Shown here: positions 1 through 7,287 of the stretch, one piece after another
Position numbering within the stretch: position 1 is the first letter of the stretch
Layout: every line of letters begins with the position of its first letter
Assembly (NCBI GenBank): GCA_965653225.1
Contig: CBFGZI010000092.1
Location: 1 to 15,920, forward strand
DNA from: JALZDI01 sp965653225
Lineage (GTDB): Bacteria > Actinomycetota > Actinomycetes > Propionibacteriales > Nocardioidaceae
Direction: 5' to 3'
Length of the DNA: 15,920 bases
The notes under the pieces: generated by a model
The model's input: the letters and a program-made list of their open reading frames with translations, nothing else
Databases searched by the model: none
What the model was told of the DNA's origin: nothing
Position numbers and translations under genes: made by a program

Positions 1-95
1 ACGTCGCCTGACCCAGCGCCAACAGGCACGGCGGCGGAAGCAGCGGAAGATCCTCCATACGCCAGACCGCACAATCCTCCGCCGCGGGCCCGAGG

Positions 96-231
96 CCGGC
101 GCATCCCGGCGGCCCGCCACCCACAGCCCAAGCCCGTCCCCTAAGTGCCCTGAAAGGTGCCCGGGGCGGCCACCCGCACCGAGCAGCGCGGCGTCACCAC
201 CCGCCAAACCCGCCTCTAACTGCCCCTAGCG
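96..231 (-). repeat. Left copy of a ~135-bp inverted repeat
   Basis: Read on the minus strand from 231 to 96, this segment aligns with 15779-15913 on the plus strand at about 118 of 135 positions, with one single-base gap. The last 24 bases (96-119 here, 15890-15913 there) are identical. It begins 50 bases after the stop of the leftward gene ending at 282, so transcription from that gene would run into it. A shared short reading frame in both copies ends in GT(F/Y)QGT-stop. I do not recognise the repeat family. The rest of 1-281 holds nothing else I can support. Confidence 0.85.
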
Positions 232-281
232 AATCTCAGCCCCGCGCAAAGCGAAACCATCAAGCCAAAACGGCCAACCGC

Positions 282-809
282 CTACCCACCAGCCCGCACC
301 CGCCCCTCCTCGGTAATAACCCGGTCAGGCCCCTCCGCCCGCAACAACGGCGGCTGCGACCGGTACATCTGCGCCAGCAACGCCCGCGACAACCCGGCCC
401 GCCGCGCGGCCTGATGCACCTCGAGCCGATGCATGCGCCCCTCCGGCGCCGCCGCGACAACCCGCAGCAGCTCCACCTCGGCCTTCTCGTCGCGCACCGG
501 CGTCTCGGCCATCTCCTGGCCACTGGCGAGCAGCGCCTCCATCTGCGTGATCAGGCCGCGTACGGCCGAGCGCAGCCGCGTTGCCTCGTCGACCTCGACC
601 GGCTCGTCGCCGGCGGCGCCCTGCCAGGTGCGCTTGGGGTGGCGGCGGAGGTACTCCTGCTCCAGCTCCAGCATCCGCTCGGTGTGCCGCTGGAACTGCT
701 CGGCGGTGCCGTGCAGGAACACCCAGTTGCGGGTGGCGTGGGCCTGCGCACCCTGCTGCTCCAGCTGCTCGTCGCTGAGCTCGCGCGCCGGTACTCCCTG
801 CTCGTCCAT
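282..809 (-). CDS. DUF6158-like protein with a C-terminal winged-helix-like extension
   Basis: This is a 175-residue soluble protein of unknown function. Residues 1 to about 62 resemble, from memory, the small actinobacterial family DUF6158; the cues are a TRNWVFLHGT segment (27-35), then HTERMLELEQEYLRRHP (42-58). A linker with a short helix follows (75-97). Residues 108-172 then read like a compact winged-helix: helices at 110-120, 128-139 and 141-150, followed by an LLRAEGPDRVITEEG strand-turn-strand. I know no DUF6158 member with this extension, but I cannot search for one. The ATG at 809 is chosen because GGGAGGAG lies 10 bases upstream. The frame stays open further upstream, but that part overlaps the gamma-carbonic-anhydrase gene and has unlikely composition. 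It is the last gene of the box operon, 41 bases after the previous gene. Confidence 0.72.
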   Translation of the reverse strand: MDEQGVPARELSDEQLEQQGAQAHATRNWVFLHGTAEQFQRHTERMLELEQEYLRRHPKRTWQGAAGDEPVEVDEATRLRSAVRGLITQMEALLASGQEMAETPVRDEKAEVELLRVVAAAPEGRMHRLEVHQAARRAGLSRALLAQMYRSQPPLLRAEGPDRVITEEGRVRAGG

Positions 810-850
810 GGTGTCGGTACTCCTCCCGGGCCCACGGCCCGTCGTCGTGC

Positions 851-1396
851 TCAGTGCACCCGGCAGTCGTCGAGGTCGACGCGCGCCATCGCTTCGGGAT
901 AGCGACGAACGAAGTCGAGGTAGACCCCTACGCCGTAGTCGATCCACTCGTTCTGGCTCTGGTCGGGAAGCGGCTTCACCCGGCCCGGAACGCCCAGCAC
1001 CATGGAACGCTCGGGCACCTCGAGGCCCTCGGGGACAACCGCGCCGGCACCGACCACAGAGTTCGCCCGAACATGCACGCGGTTGAGCACCACCGACATC
1101 GAGCCGACCAGGCATCGGTTCCCGACCGTGCAGCCCTCCAGGTGCGCGTTGTGACCGACTACGCACTCCTCACCGATCACAGTCGGCCACTCCGGCGTGG
1201 TGTGCACGACCGTGCCGTCCTGCACCGACGTACGTGCGCCGACCTCGATCCGGCCGTCGTCGCCGCGCAGCACCGCACCGGGCCACACCGACGACTCGGG
1301 ACCGAGGACGACATCGCCGATGAGCACGGAGTCGGGATGGACGTAGGCGCTCGCGCTCACCTGCGGGCGCACGCCGTCGAACGAGTAGACCGGCAT
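851..1396 (-). CDS. Gamma-carbonic-anhydrase / PaaY-like left-handed beta-helix protein
   Basis: The 181-residue product has hexapeptide repeats over about residues 12-130, the left-handed beta-helix of the gamma-carbonic anhydrase family (CaiE, PaaY, YrdA), followed by a C-terminal helix (145-170). Family landmarks are WPGAVLRGD (38-46), SVQDGTVVHT (57-66) and VGHNAHLEGC (80-89). Of the three metal-binding histidines, H65 and H82 are present. The third, five residues after H82, is Glu87, with a histidine at 85 instead. Full carbonic anhydrase activity is therefore doubtful, unless this is a known variant subfamily. PaaY of the phenylacetate pathway is a family member with thioesterase activity that clears dead-end CoA esters, and a similar role on box-pathway CoA esters is my inference. 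The start is six bases after the amidohydrolase stop, which suggests translational coupling. Confidence 0.88.
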   Translation of the reverse strand: MPVYSFDGVRPQVSASAYVHPDSVLIGDVVLGPESSVWPGAVLRGDDGRIEVGARTSVQDGTVVHTTPEWPTVIGEECVVGHNAHLEGCTVGNRCLVGSMSVVLNRVHVRANSVVGAGAVVPEGLEVPERSMVLGVPGRVKPLPDQSQNEWIDYGVGVYLDFVRRYPEAMARVDLDDCRVH

Positions 1397-1402
1397 CGCT
1401 GC

Positions 1403-2269
1403 TCACTGCTCCCTCGGGTCGATCCGGTAGTAGACGTCGAGCGCGTTGCGGCCCAGCACCAGTGGCACCACGTCGTCGGGCAGCCCGAGCCCGACCACCG
1501 CACGCGCGTTGACCGCCGTACCCGGCACTCCGGGCCAGTCGGTGCCGAAGATCCACTTGCGTGCCAGCCGGCTGAGGTCGTGACGCGCGTAGTACGTCGG
1601 CAGCCGCTTGGGCGGCAGGCCCGACAGCTCGATCCACACGTTCGGCTGGGACAGCGCGAGGAACGCGGCCGCGTCGTACCACCAGCCCCGTCCGCCGTGC
1701 GCCAGCACGACCTTGAGGTCGGGGAACTGCCGCAGCACCGGGAAGAAGTACGTGGGGTCGGCGTACTCGTTCATCGACCCCGGGAACGTCGAGGTGCCGC
1801 AGTGCACCACCAGCGGCACGCCGCTCTCGACGAGCACCTGGTACGCCGGGAACAGCGCGGGGTCGTCGACGCGGAACCCGCCGTGCACCGGGTGCAGCTT
1901 CAGCGCCGCGGCGCCGAGGTCGAGCTGGCGATGCAGCTCCTTGTCGATCGGGAAGTGCAGGTGCGGGTTGACGTTGGCGATCGGCCGGAACCGGCGCGGG
2001 TTCTGCTCGACGATCGGCAGCAGGTCCTCGAAACGCTGGTAGCCGGTGGCCTTCGGGCTGTACTCGCACAGCAGCAGGGCCACGTCGACGCCCTCGGCGG
2101 CGAACAGCTCGTCGAGCGCCACGGGGTCGGGGCTGCCGTCGGCGTTCCACACCCGTTCCAGCAGCCCCTCGGGCCCGAAGTCGCGCGCCCACTGCACCCA
2201 CGCCGGCGCCAGGCTGGGCAGCAGCGGGACGTGTACGTGTGCGTCGACGAACAGGTGACCGTCCAGCAT
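1403..2269 (-). CDS. Amidohydrolase_2-family metal-dependent hydrolase/decarboxylase
   Basis: The 288-residue TIM-barrel protein belongs to the amidohydrolase-2 group (ACMSD, dihydroxybenzoate decarboxylase and TIM-barrel hydrolase relatives). Visible metal and catalytic positions are the DAHVH motif (H11, H13), K124 in ALKLHP, H156 in VVHCGTS, H191 in LAHGGRG and D244 in FGTDWPG. The set is complete, so the enzyme is probably active. The substrate is unknown. Its place between the ferredoxin and PaaY-like genes of a box operon suggests a substrate from benzoyl-CoA breakdown. From memory, some proteobacterial box clusters carry a putative lactonase gene, and this could be a non-homologous counterpart, but nothing in the sequence proves that. 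The ATG at 2269 is nine bases after the ferredoxin stop. The ribosome site is weak (AGGG), so translation is probably coupled. Confidence 0.87.
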   Translation of the reverse strand: MLDGHLFVDAHVHVPLLPSLAPAWVQWARDFGPEGLLERVWNADGSPDPVALDELFAAEGVDVALLLCEYSPKATGYQRFEDLLPIVEQNPRRFRPIANVNPHLHFPIDKELHRQLDLGAAALKLHPVHGGFRVDDPALFPAYQVLVESGVPLVVHCGTSTFPGSMNEYADPTYFFPVLRQFPDLKVVLAHGGRGWWYDAAAFLALSQPNVWIELSGLPPKRLPTYYARHDLSRLARKWIFGTDWPGVPGTAVNARAVVGLGLPDDVVPLVLGRNALDVYYRIDPREQ

Positions 2270-2278
2270 CGAACGACC

Positions 2279-2617
2279 CTAGTTCCCCGGGTGGTCGGCG
2301 ACCAGCGGCGTGTCCACGCCGATGTCGCCGGTCAGACGAGAACCACCGGGCGTGCCGACCGGCTCGTCGCGTCCGGGCAGCACCTCGGCGAAGAACCTGT
2401 TGTTGTCCTCGATGAAATCCTGCTGCTCCTCGGGGACCTCGCGGTCCTGCGAGATCGCCTCGACCGGGCAGACCGGCTCGCAGGCACCGCAGTCGATGCA
2501 CTCCTTGCCGTTGATGTAGAGCTTGCGCTCGCCGACGTAGATGCAGTCGACGGGACACTCCTCGACACACGACTGGTCGGTGATGTCGATGCAGTCGGAC
2601 ATGATCACGTAGGGCAT
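2279..2617 (-). CDS. fdxA: 7Fe [3Fe-4S]/[4Fe-4S] ferredoxin, FdxA type
   Basis: The 112-residue ferredoxin has the seven-iron cysteine pattern. By analogy with Azotobacter FdI, C9, C17 and C50 would bind the [3Fe-4S] cluster and C21, C40, C43 and C46 the [4Fe-4S] cluster, with C25 as the usual extra cysteine. The tail after residue 60 is acidic and helical, as in FdxA proteins of about 106 residues. It is a small cytoplasmic one-electron carrier. Placed 25 bases after a ferredoxin-NADP reductase gene and inside a box operon without boxA, it is the best candidate electron donor to the diiron epoxidase BoxB; this is inference. The ATG at 2617 has GGAGGAG about seven bases upstream. A housekeeping FdxA role is possible, but the operon position argues for a dedicated one. 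Confidence 0.93.
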   Translation of the reverse strand: MPYVIMSDCIDITDQSCVEECPVDCIYVGERKLYINGKECIDCGACEPVCPVEAISQDREVPEEQQDFIEDNNRFFAEVLPGRDEPVGTPGGSRLTGDIGVDTPLVADHPGN

Positions 2618-2642
2618 GGCAGGTCTCCTCCCTCTCGCGCCG

Positions 2643-3653
2643 TCAGGCCACGGCCGCCGCGACCGGCGCCTCGTCGGTGCTGTGGCCGGGGAACAGCGAC
2701 GCCTTCGGGTCGAGATGCACCGCCGCGTTGTTCACCGCGGTCGCGACCTCGCCGAAGCCCACGGCGATCAGCCGCACCTTGCCGGGGTACTCCGCGATGT
2801 CGCCCGCGGCGTAGATGCCGGGCACGTCGGTGCACATGGTCGAGTCCACCACCAGGTGCCGGTTGTCGTGCATGTCGAAGCCCCACTCACGCATCGGGCC
2901 GAGGTCGGCCAGGAACCCGAGCGCGGCGACCACCCGCTGGGCCGACAGCACCCTCGGGTCGTCCTCGCCCTTGACGCTGACCTCGACCCGCTCGACCTCG
3001 CTGTTGCCCTCGATGCGGGTCACCTGCGCGTCGGTGACCACGTCGGCGCCGCAGGAGCGCACCGCGTCGACGGTGGCCTGGTGCGCGCGGAACGCCTTGC
3101 GGCGGTGCACCAGCGTGACCGAGCGGGCGATCGGCTGCAGCGACAGCACCCAGTCGCAGGCGCTGTCGCCGCCGCCCACCACGACCACGTCGGTGCCGGT
3201 GAAGTCGGCGAGGGAGGGCACGAAGTACGACAGCCCGCGGCCGAGGAAGTCCTCCCCCGCAGGCAGCGGGCGCGGGGTGAACGTGCCGATGCCCCCGGTT
3301 ACGACCACCGCACCGCAGTCGACGACGGTGCCGGTCGAGGTCGTCAGCCGGAAGCGCTCCGGCCCGTCCTCTGCAGGTACGCGCTCCAGCGACTGCGCCT
3401 GCTGACCGAGCAGGTACAGCGGGTCGTAGCGTCCGGCCTGCGCGACGAGGTTGTCGACCAGCTCGCGTCCGCGGACGCTGGGGAAGCCGGCGATGTCGTA
3501 GATCGGCTTCTCCGGGTACATCGCGGTGACCTGGCCACCGGGCTCGGGCAGCGAGTCGACCAGCGCGACCCGCAGCCCACGTACGCCGGCGTAGTAGGCG
3601 CCGTACAGACCGACCGGACCGGCGCCGACCAGCACGAGGTCTACCTCAGTCAT
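2643..3653 (-). CDS. Thioredoxin-reductase-like ferredoxin-NADP(+) reductase
   Basis: The 336-residue FAD/NADPH flavoprotein has the FAD-binding GAGPVGLYGA motif (10-19), the NADPH-binding GGGDSA motif (160-165) with HRRKAFRAH (183-191), and the second FAD motif YAAGDIAEYPGK (281-292). RLIAVGFGEVATAVNNA (294-310) is typical of the YumC-type ferredoxin-NADP reductase branch. The redox CxxC of true thioredoxin reductases is missing: the segment after GGGDSA has a single cysteine. It should move electrons from NADPH to a ferredoxin, most simply the FdxA encoded next in the operon, and from there to BoxB. I chose the ATG at 3653 because AGGAGGAG sits a few bases upstream. An in-frame start at 3692 abuts the ligase stop and adds 13 unlikely residues. 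Confidence 0.92.
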   Translation of the reverse strand: MTEVDLVLVGAGPVGLYGAYYAGVRGLRVALVDSLPEPGGQVTAMYPEKPIYDIAGFPSVRGRELVDNLVAQAGRYDPLYLLGQQAQSLERVPAEDGPERFRLTTSTGTVVDCGAVVVTGGIGTFTPRPLPAGEDFLGRGLSYFVPSLADFTGTDVVVVGGGDSACDWVLSLQPIARSVTLVHRRKAFRAHQATVDAVRSCGADVVTDAQVTRIEGNSEVERVEVSVKGEDDPRVLSAQRVVAALGFLADLGPMREWGFDMHDNRHLVVDSTMCTDVPGIYAAGDIAEYPGKVRLIAVGFGEVATAVNNAAVHLDPKASLFPGHSTDEAPVAAAVA

Positions 3654-3692
3654 CTGCTCCTCCTGCGCAATTCTCGCCGCCATCCAAAGCAA

Positions 3693-5327
3693 TCAGCCGA
3701 CCGTCTGCGGCTTGCCGCTCGCCGGCCGGTCGCCTTGGGCGGCGGCACCCGCACGGGCCTCCGGCTCACCGGACTCCACCGCGAGCTGACGCACCTTGAA
3801 GCGCTGCAGCTTGCCCGTCGCGGTGCGCGGCAGCTCGTCGATGCACTCGACCCGGCGGGGCGCCTTGAAGTGCGCCAGGCCCTCGCGGCAGAACCCGACG
3901 AGCTCGTCGGGCTCGGCACTGGCACCGTCGGCGAGCACGACATAGGCGACGGGCTTGTCCAGGCCCTGGCCGTCGGGCACACCGACGACCGCCGCCTCCA
4001 TCACGTCGTCGTGCTCGAGCAGACGGCTCTCGACCTCGGCCGGGGACACCCAGATTCCGCCGGCCTTGAGCATGTCGTTGGACCGGCCGAGACAGGTGTA
4101 CCTGCCGTCCTCGTCGAGCACGTACGTGTCACCGGTCGCCAGCCAGTCACCCTGGAACACCTGGCGGCTGGTCGCGGTGCGACACCAGTAGCCGGTGGCG
4201 ATCGACTCGCCCCTGACGAACAGCGACCCCGGCTCCCCGGGCTTTCGCGGCGCGCCGGACTCGTCGCGGATCTGCACCTCGTAGCCGGGCACGGGGTAGC
4301 CGCTGGTTCCCGGGCCGATGTCGTCGGGCCGGTTGGACAGGAAGATGTGCAGCGCCTCGGTGGAGCCGAGGCCATCGATGATCTTCACCCCGAAGTGGTC
4401 GTGCCAGCGCTGCATCAGCGGCGCCGGGAGCGCCTCCCCGGCGGAGGTGGCCAGGCGCACCGACGACATGAGGTCGCCGGGAAGGCCCGCGGACAGCATC
4501 CCCGCGTAGAACGTCGGCACCCCGAAGAACAGCGTCGGCTCGTCGGCGCGTACGCGCTCGGCCACCACGTCGGGCGTGGGCCGTCGCGGCTCCAGCACCG
4601 CCGTGGCTCCCACGGAGAACGGGAAGAACATCGAGTTGCCGATGCCGTACGCGAAGAACAGCTTCGCCACCGACAGGCACCGGTCGTCGGGCCGGATGCC
4701 CAGCACCTGGCTGCCGTAGGTCTCGCACACGTGGCGGATGTTGGCGTGCCGGTGCATCGCCGCCTTCGGCATGCCGGTCGTACCCGAGGTGTAGAGCCAC
4801 AGCGCCGGAGTGTCGTCGTTGGTCGGCGCGACGTGGTCGTCCTCGGGGGTGACTCCGTCGAGCGCCTCGTCCCACGTCATCCGCGTGACGCGCTGCGGCA
4901 CCTCCGGCTCGGCGCCGCCCACCACGACCAGGTGGGTGGCCTCGGGCGCAATAGCGACCGCCTCGGCCGCGGCGTCGGCGAACTCCGACGTGCACACGAC
5001 CACCCGGGCGCCGGAGTCGGCGAGGATCGCGCCGAGCTCCTTCCCGGTCAGCATCGTGCTCACGGGCGTGGCCACCAGACCGGAGCGGAACGCGGCCAGG
5101 ATCGTGGTCGCGAGCTGCGGTGTGTCGGACATGCAGCAGAGCACGCGCTCGTCGCGGTGCAGCCCGAGCCGACGGAGCGCGCCGGCAACGCGGGCCGTGT
5201 CGTCGCGCAGCCGGCGGTAGCTGATGTCGCGACCGTCGAAGCGGATCGCGGGATGGTCACCCCGGCCGCCGTCGACGTGCCTGTCGACCAGGTAGGTGGC
5301 GGCATTGAAGGGCTGTGATGTCGTCAT
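3693..5327 (-). CDS. bclA: Benzoate-CoA ligase (AMP-forming)
   Basis: The 544-residue ANL-superfamily enzyme activates benzoate (or a substituted benzoate) with ATP and CoA, the entry step of the box pathway. ANL motifs are all present: YTSGTTGMPKA (179-189, AMP-binding P-loop), GLGSTE (319-324), TGD (398-400), LGRSNDMLKAGG (413-424) and the catalytic lysine K506 in PRTATGKLQRF. The segment GSTEALHIFLSNRP is typical of the benzoate-CoA ligase branch. Length fits the family (about 520-530) plus a polar, low-complexity tail of about 27 residues. The start has GGAGGAGG nine bases upstream. The gene lies 30 bases after boxC and 39 bases before the reductase, as expected in one operon. Exact specificity (benzoate, hydroxy- or chlorobenzoate) cannot be read from sequence. 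Confidence 0.93.
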   Translation of the reverse strand: MTTSQPFNAATYLVDRHVDGGRGDHPAIRFDGRDISYRRLRDDTARVAGALRRLGLHRDERVLCCMSDTPQLATTILAAFRSGLVATPVSTMLTGKELGAILADSGARVVVCTSEFADAAAEAVAIAPEATHLVVVGGAEPEVPQRVTRMTWDEALDGVTPEDDHVAPTNDDTPALWLYTSGTTGMPKAAMHRHANIRHVCETYGSQVLGIRPDDRCLSVAKLFFAYGIGNSMFFPFSVGATAVLEPRRPTPDVVAERVRADEPTLFFGVPTFYAGMLSAGLPGDLMSSVRLATSAGEALPAPLMQRWHDHFGVKIIDGLGSTEALHIFLSNRPDDIGPGTSGYPVPGYEVQIRDESGAPRKPGEPGSLFVRGESIATGYWCRTATSRQVFQGDWLATGDTYVLDEDGRYTCLGRSNDMLKAGGIWVSPAEVESRLLEHDDVMEAAVVGVPDGQGLDKPVAYVVLADGASAEPDELVGFCREGLAHFKAPRRVECIDELPRTATGKLQRFKVRQLAVESGEPEARAGAAAQGDRPASGKPQTVG

Positions 5328-5357
5328 CGTCTCTCGCCTCCTCCGGCACCCGGCCGC

Positions 5358-7118
5358 TCAGACCCGCTTGACGTCGAAGTCGGCGCGCTTGCCGGTGCCG
5401 AAGCGTCGCAGTGCGCCGTCGGGGCCGGAGGCGTTGGGACGGTTGAAGATCCAGTTCTGCCAGGCCGTCAGCCGTCCGAAGATCTTGGTCTCGATCGTCT
5501 CGGGCCCGACGAAGCGGTGGTTGGCCTCCATCCCGGTCAGCGCGTCCGGCGACAGCGAGGCGCGCTCCTCGAGCACGATGCGGAGCTCGTCCTCCCAGTC
5601 GATGTCGTCCAGCGCCAGCGTCACCAGCCCGATCTCGTCGGCGGTGTCGGCGTCGAGCCTGTCCCCTGCCCGTTCCAGCACGGCGTCCAGCCCCTCGTCG
5701 TCGCCGTAGAACCGCGACTGCAGCCGGGTCAGGCCGTTGCCCATGGGGAGCACGCCCTGGTTGGCGGAGCCCACCACGACGGCGGCCGGGTCGGCGTCGG
5801 GGTCGACGTCCTCGAACACCCCGGCGAGCATGTACTGACGGTCGCAGGCCAAGGCCAGCTCCAGCAGCGTGCCGGCGAAGCAGCTCCCCGGCTCGATCAA
5901 CGCGACCAGGCTGCGGCTGGTCACGTCGAGCCGCTTGAACGTCCGCTTGAGGTAGTGCCGCACCTCGTTGACGAACCAGTCGTCGGCCAGCTCGTCGAGC
6001 TGCGTGTCGTGGGCGAGCACGGTGTCGATGTCGCCGTTGGTGCGGAACACCCACACGCCGAGCTCCGGCTCGTTGGTGCGCAGCCGCAGGATGAGGTCGT
6101 CGAGCTCGCGGGCCAGCGCCATCGGCCAGTAGTCGACACCCTGCTCGCGCACACCCTTGGCGTCGGCCGGCGGGCCGTCGGCCGGACCGGTGACCGTGAT
6201 CTCCACCCGCCGCTGCTCGCGCAGGAACCGGGCGGTCACGTGCGGGTACTCCAGGCCCTCGTCGGTCTCCTTGCGCTGCAGGGGCGTCAGCTCGACGCCC
6301 TTCTCACCTGCAGGGCGGTGCGAGCGCTTCGCGGCCGCCTCGGCACGCGTCCGCACCTCGTGCGGGAACTGTCCGCGCGAGACGGCGGCGTCGACCAGCC
6401 GCCAGTCCACCGCCGTCCGGCCCTTGATGCCCTCGCTCTTGGTGGCGAAGACGTCGGCGCGGTCCTTGCGTACGTGGCGCTTGTCCACCACACGGGTCAG
6501 GCCGCCGGTGCCCGGGAGCACACCGAGCAGCGGGACCTCGGGCAGCGCGACCGCGGACGAGCCGTCGTCGACGAGCACGATCTCGTCGCAGGCCAGCGCG
6601 AGCTCGTACCCGCCGCCGGCGGAGGTGCCGTTGACGGCTGCGATGTAGGCCTGGCCGGAGTGCTCGGTTGCGTCCTCCATGCCGTTGCGGGTCTCGTTGG
6701 TGAACTTGCAGAAGTTCACCTTCCAGCCGTGGCTGGCCTGGGCGAGCATCTTGATGTTCGCGCCCGCGCAGAACATCCGCTCGAGCCCGCCGGTCACCAC
6801 GACCGCCTTCACCCCGGGGTGCTCGAAGCGCAGCCGCTGCACCGCGTCGTAGAGCTCGATGTCGACACCGAGGTCGTAGGAGTTGCTCTTCAGCTCGTAG
6901 CCGGGAACGATGCCGCCGTCCTGGTCGACGAGCAGCGTCAGCGTCGCCACCTCACCGTCGATGTCGATCTTCCAGTGCCGGTAGCGGTCCGGTGCGGTGT
7001 CGAAGGAGACCGTCGGGACGTCGTCCACAGCTCCCTGTGCGGCTGCCGGACCGGCCTCGGCGTTGTCGGCCTTCTTGCCTCTGGCGTGCTGGGTGTCGGT
7101 GTCGACCGCTGCGGTCAT
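5358..7118 (-). CDS. boxC: Benzoyl-CoA-dihydrodiol/epoxide lyase BoxC
   Basis: The 586-residue double-crotonase protein opens the ring of the 2,3-epoxide (or dihydrodiol) of benzoyl-CoA, giving 3,4-dehydroadipyl-CoA semialdehyde and formate. Residues 1-40 are a variable, charged leader. The N-terminal crotonase domain shows MFCAGANIKML (115-125, oxyanion-hole strand) and GTSAGGGYELALACDE (164-179), followed by LPEVPLLGVLPGTGGLTR. A second, weaker crotonase-like half runs from about 330 to 560 and includes ALACDRQYML. Length matches BoxC (about 550) plus the leader. The ATG at 7118 has GGAGGAG four bases upstream. It is the first gene of the leftward operon and is followed 30 bases later by the ligase. 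Confidence 0.94.
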   Translation of the reverse strand: MTAAVDTDTQHARGKKADNAEAGPAAAQGAVDDVPTVSFDTAPDRYRHWKIDIDGEVATLTLLVDQDGGIVPGYELKSNSYDLGVDIELYDAVQRLRFEHPGVKAVVVTGGLERMFCAGANIKMLAQASHGWKVNFCKFTNETRNGMEDATEHSGQAYIAAVNGTSAGGGYELALACDEIVLVDDGSSAVALPEVPLLGVLPGTGGLTRVVDKRHVRKDRADVFATKSEGIKGRTAVDWRLVDAAVSRGQFPHEVRTRAEAAAKRSHRPAGEKGVELTPLQRKETDEGLEYPHVTARFLREQRRVEITVTGPADGPPADAKGVREQGVDYWPMALARELDDLILRLRTNEPELGVWVFRTNGDIDTVLAHDTQLDELADDWFVNEVRHYLKRTFKRLDVTSRSLVALIEPGSCFAGTLLELALACDRQYMLAGVFEDVDPDADPAAVVVGSANQGVLPMGNGLTRLQSRFYGDDEGLDAVLERAGDRLDADTADEIGLVTLALDDIDWEDELRIVLEERASLSPDALTGMEANHRFVGPETIETKIFGRLTAWQNWIFNRPNASGPDGALRRFGTGKRADFDVKRV

Positions 7119-7157
7119 CGCACTCCTCCAAGCAATCGGTGCCGTCTCGCGGCAATG

Positions 7158-7198
7158 ACTCTACATTGATGTGGCGAGTCGTCAAGAGGACGTAGCAT
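7158..7198 (-). promoter_or_regulatory. Predicted boxC-operon promoter with a shared upstream element
   Basis: On the minus strand a TTGACG -35 box (7180-7185) is separated by 16 bases from TAGAGT (7158-7163) as a possible -10. That places the start of transcription about 30 bases before boxC. The segment 7179-7198 overlaps the -35 and extends upstream. It matches 9701-9720 in front of boxB at 16 of 20 positions, including TCGTCA and GTAGCAT on the plus strand. An ACATTGATGT palindrome (7163-7172) sits in the spacer. The region also lies upstream of the divergent PaaX-type gene, so it is a natural operator site. The promoter call is by eye. Confidence 0.5.
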
Positions 7199-7287
7199 AT
7201 TTCTGGACGGTGGCATTGCCGGGAAGGAGCCGGACGGCCGACTAGGGTGGTGACCGCCTCGCCGACATATCGGAAGGAACACTCTGC

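Noticed and set aside
810..1166. Longer N-terminus for the DUF6158-like protein
   Set aside because: The extension is Arg/Gly/Pro-rich and overlaps the gamma-carbonic-anhydrase gene. A good ribosome site precedes the ATG at 809.
2643..3653. Thioredoxin reductase partnered with the thioredoxin at 11174-11566
   Set aside because: The CxxC redox pair is absent and the C-terminal motif is of the ferredoxin-NADP reductase type. The gene lies beside a ferredoxin.
854..5318. Very long open frames on the plus strand opposite the box operon (854-2974 and 2616-5318)
   Set aside because: They are antisense to genes with clear catalytic motifs and have His/Arg/Val-rich composition typical of the complementary reading of GC-rich codons. 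No ribosome site or known motif was seen.
5517..7169. A 550-residue plus-strand frame opposite boxC
   Set aside because: Its composition is the mirror of the crotonase codons. boxC has complete motifs and a ribosome site on the other strand.
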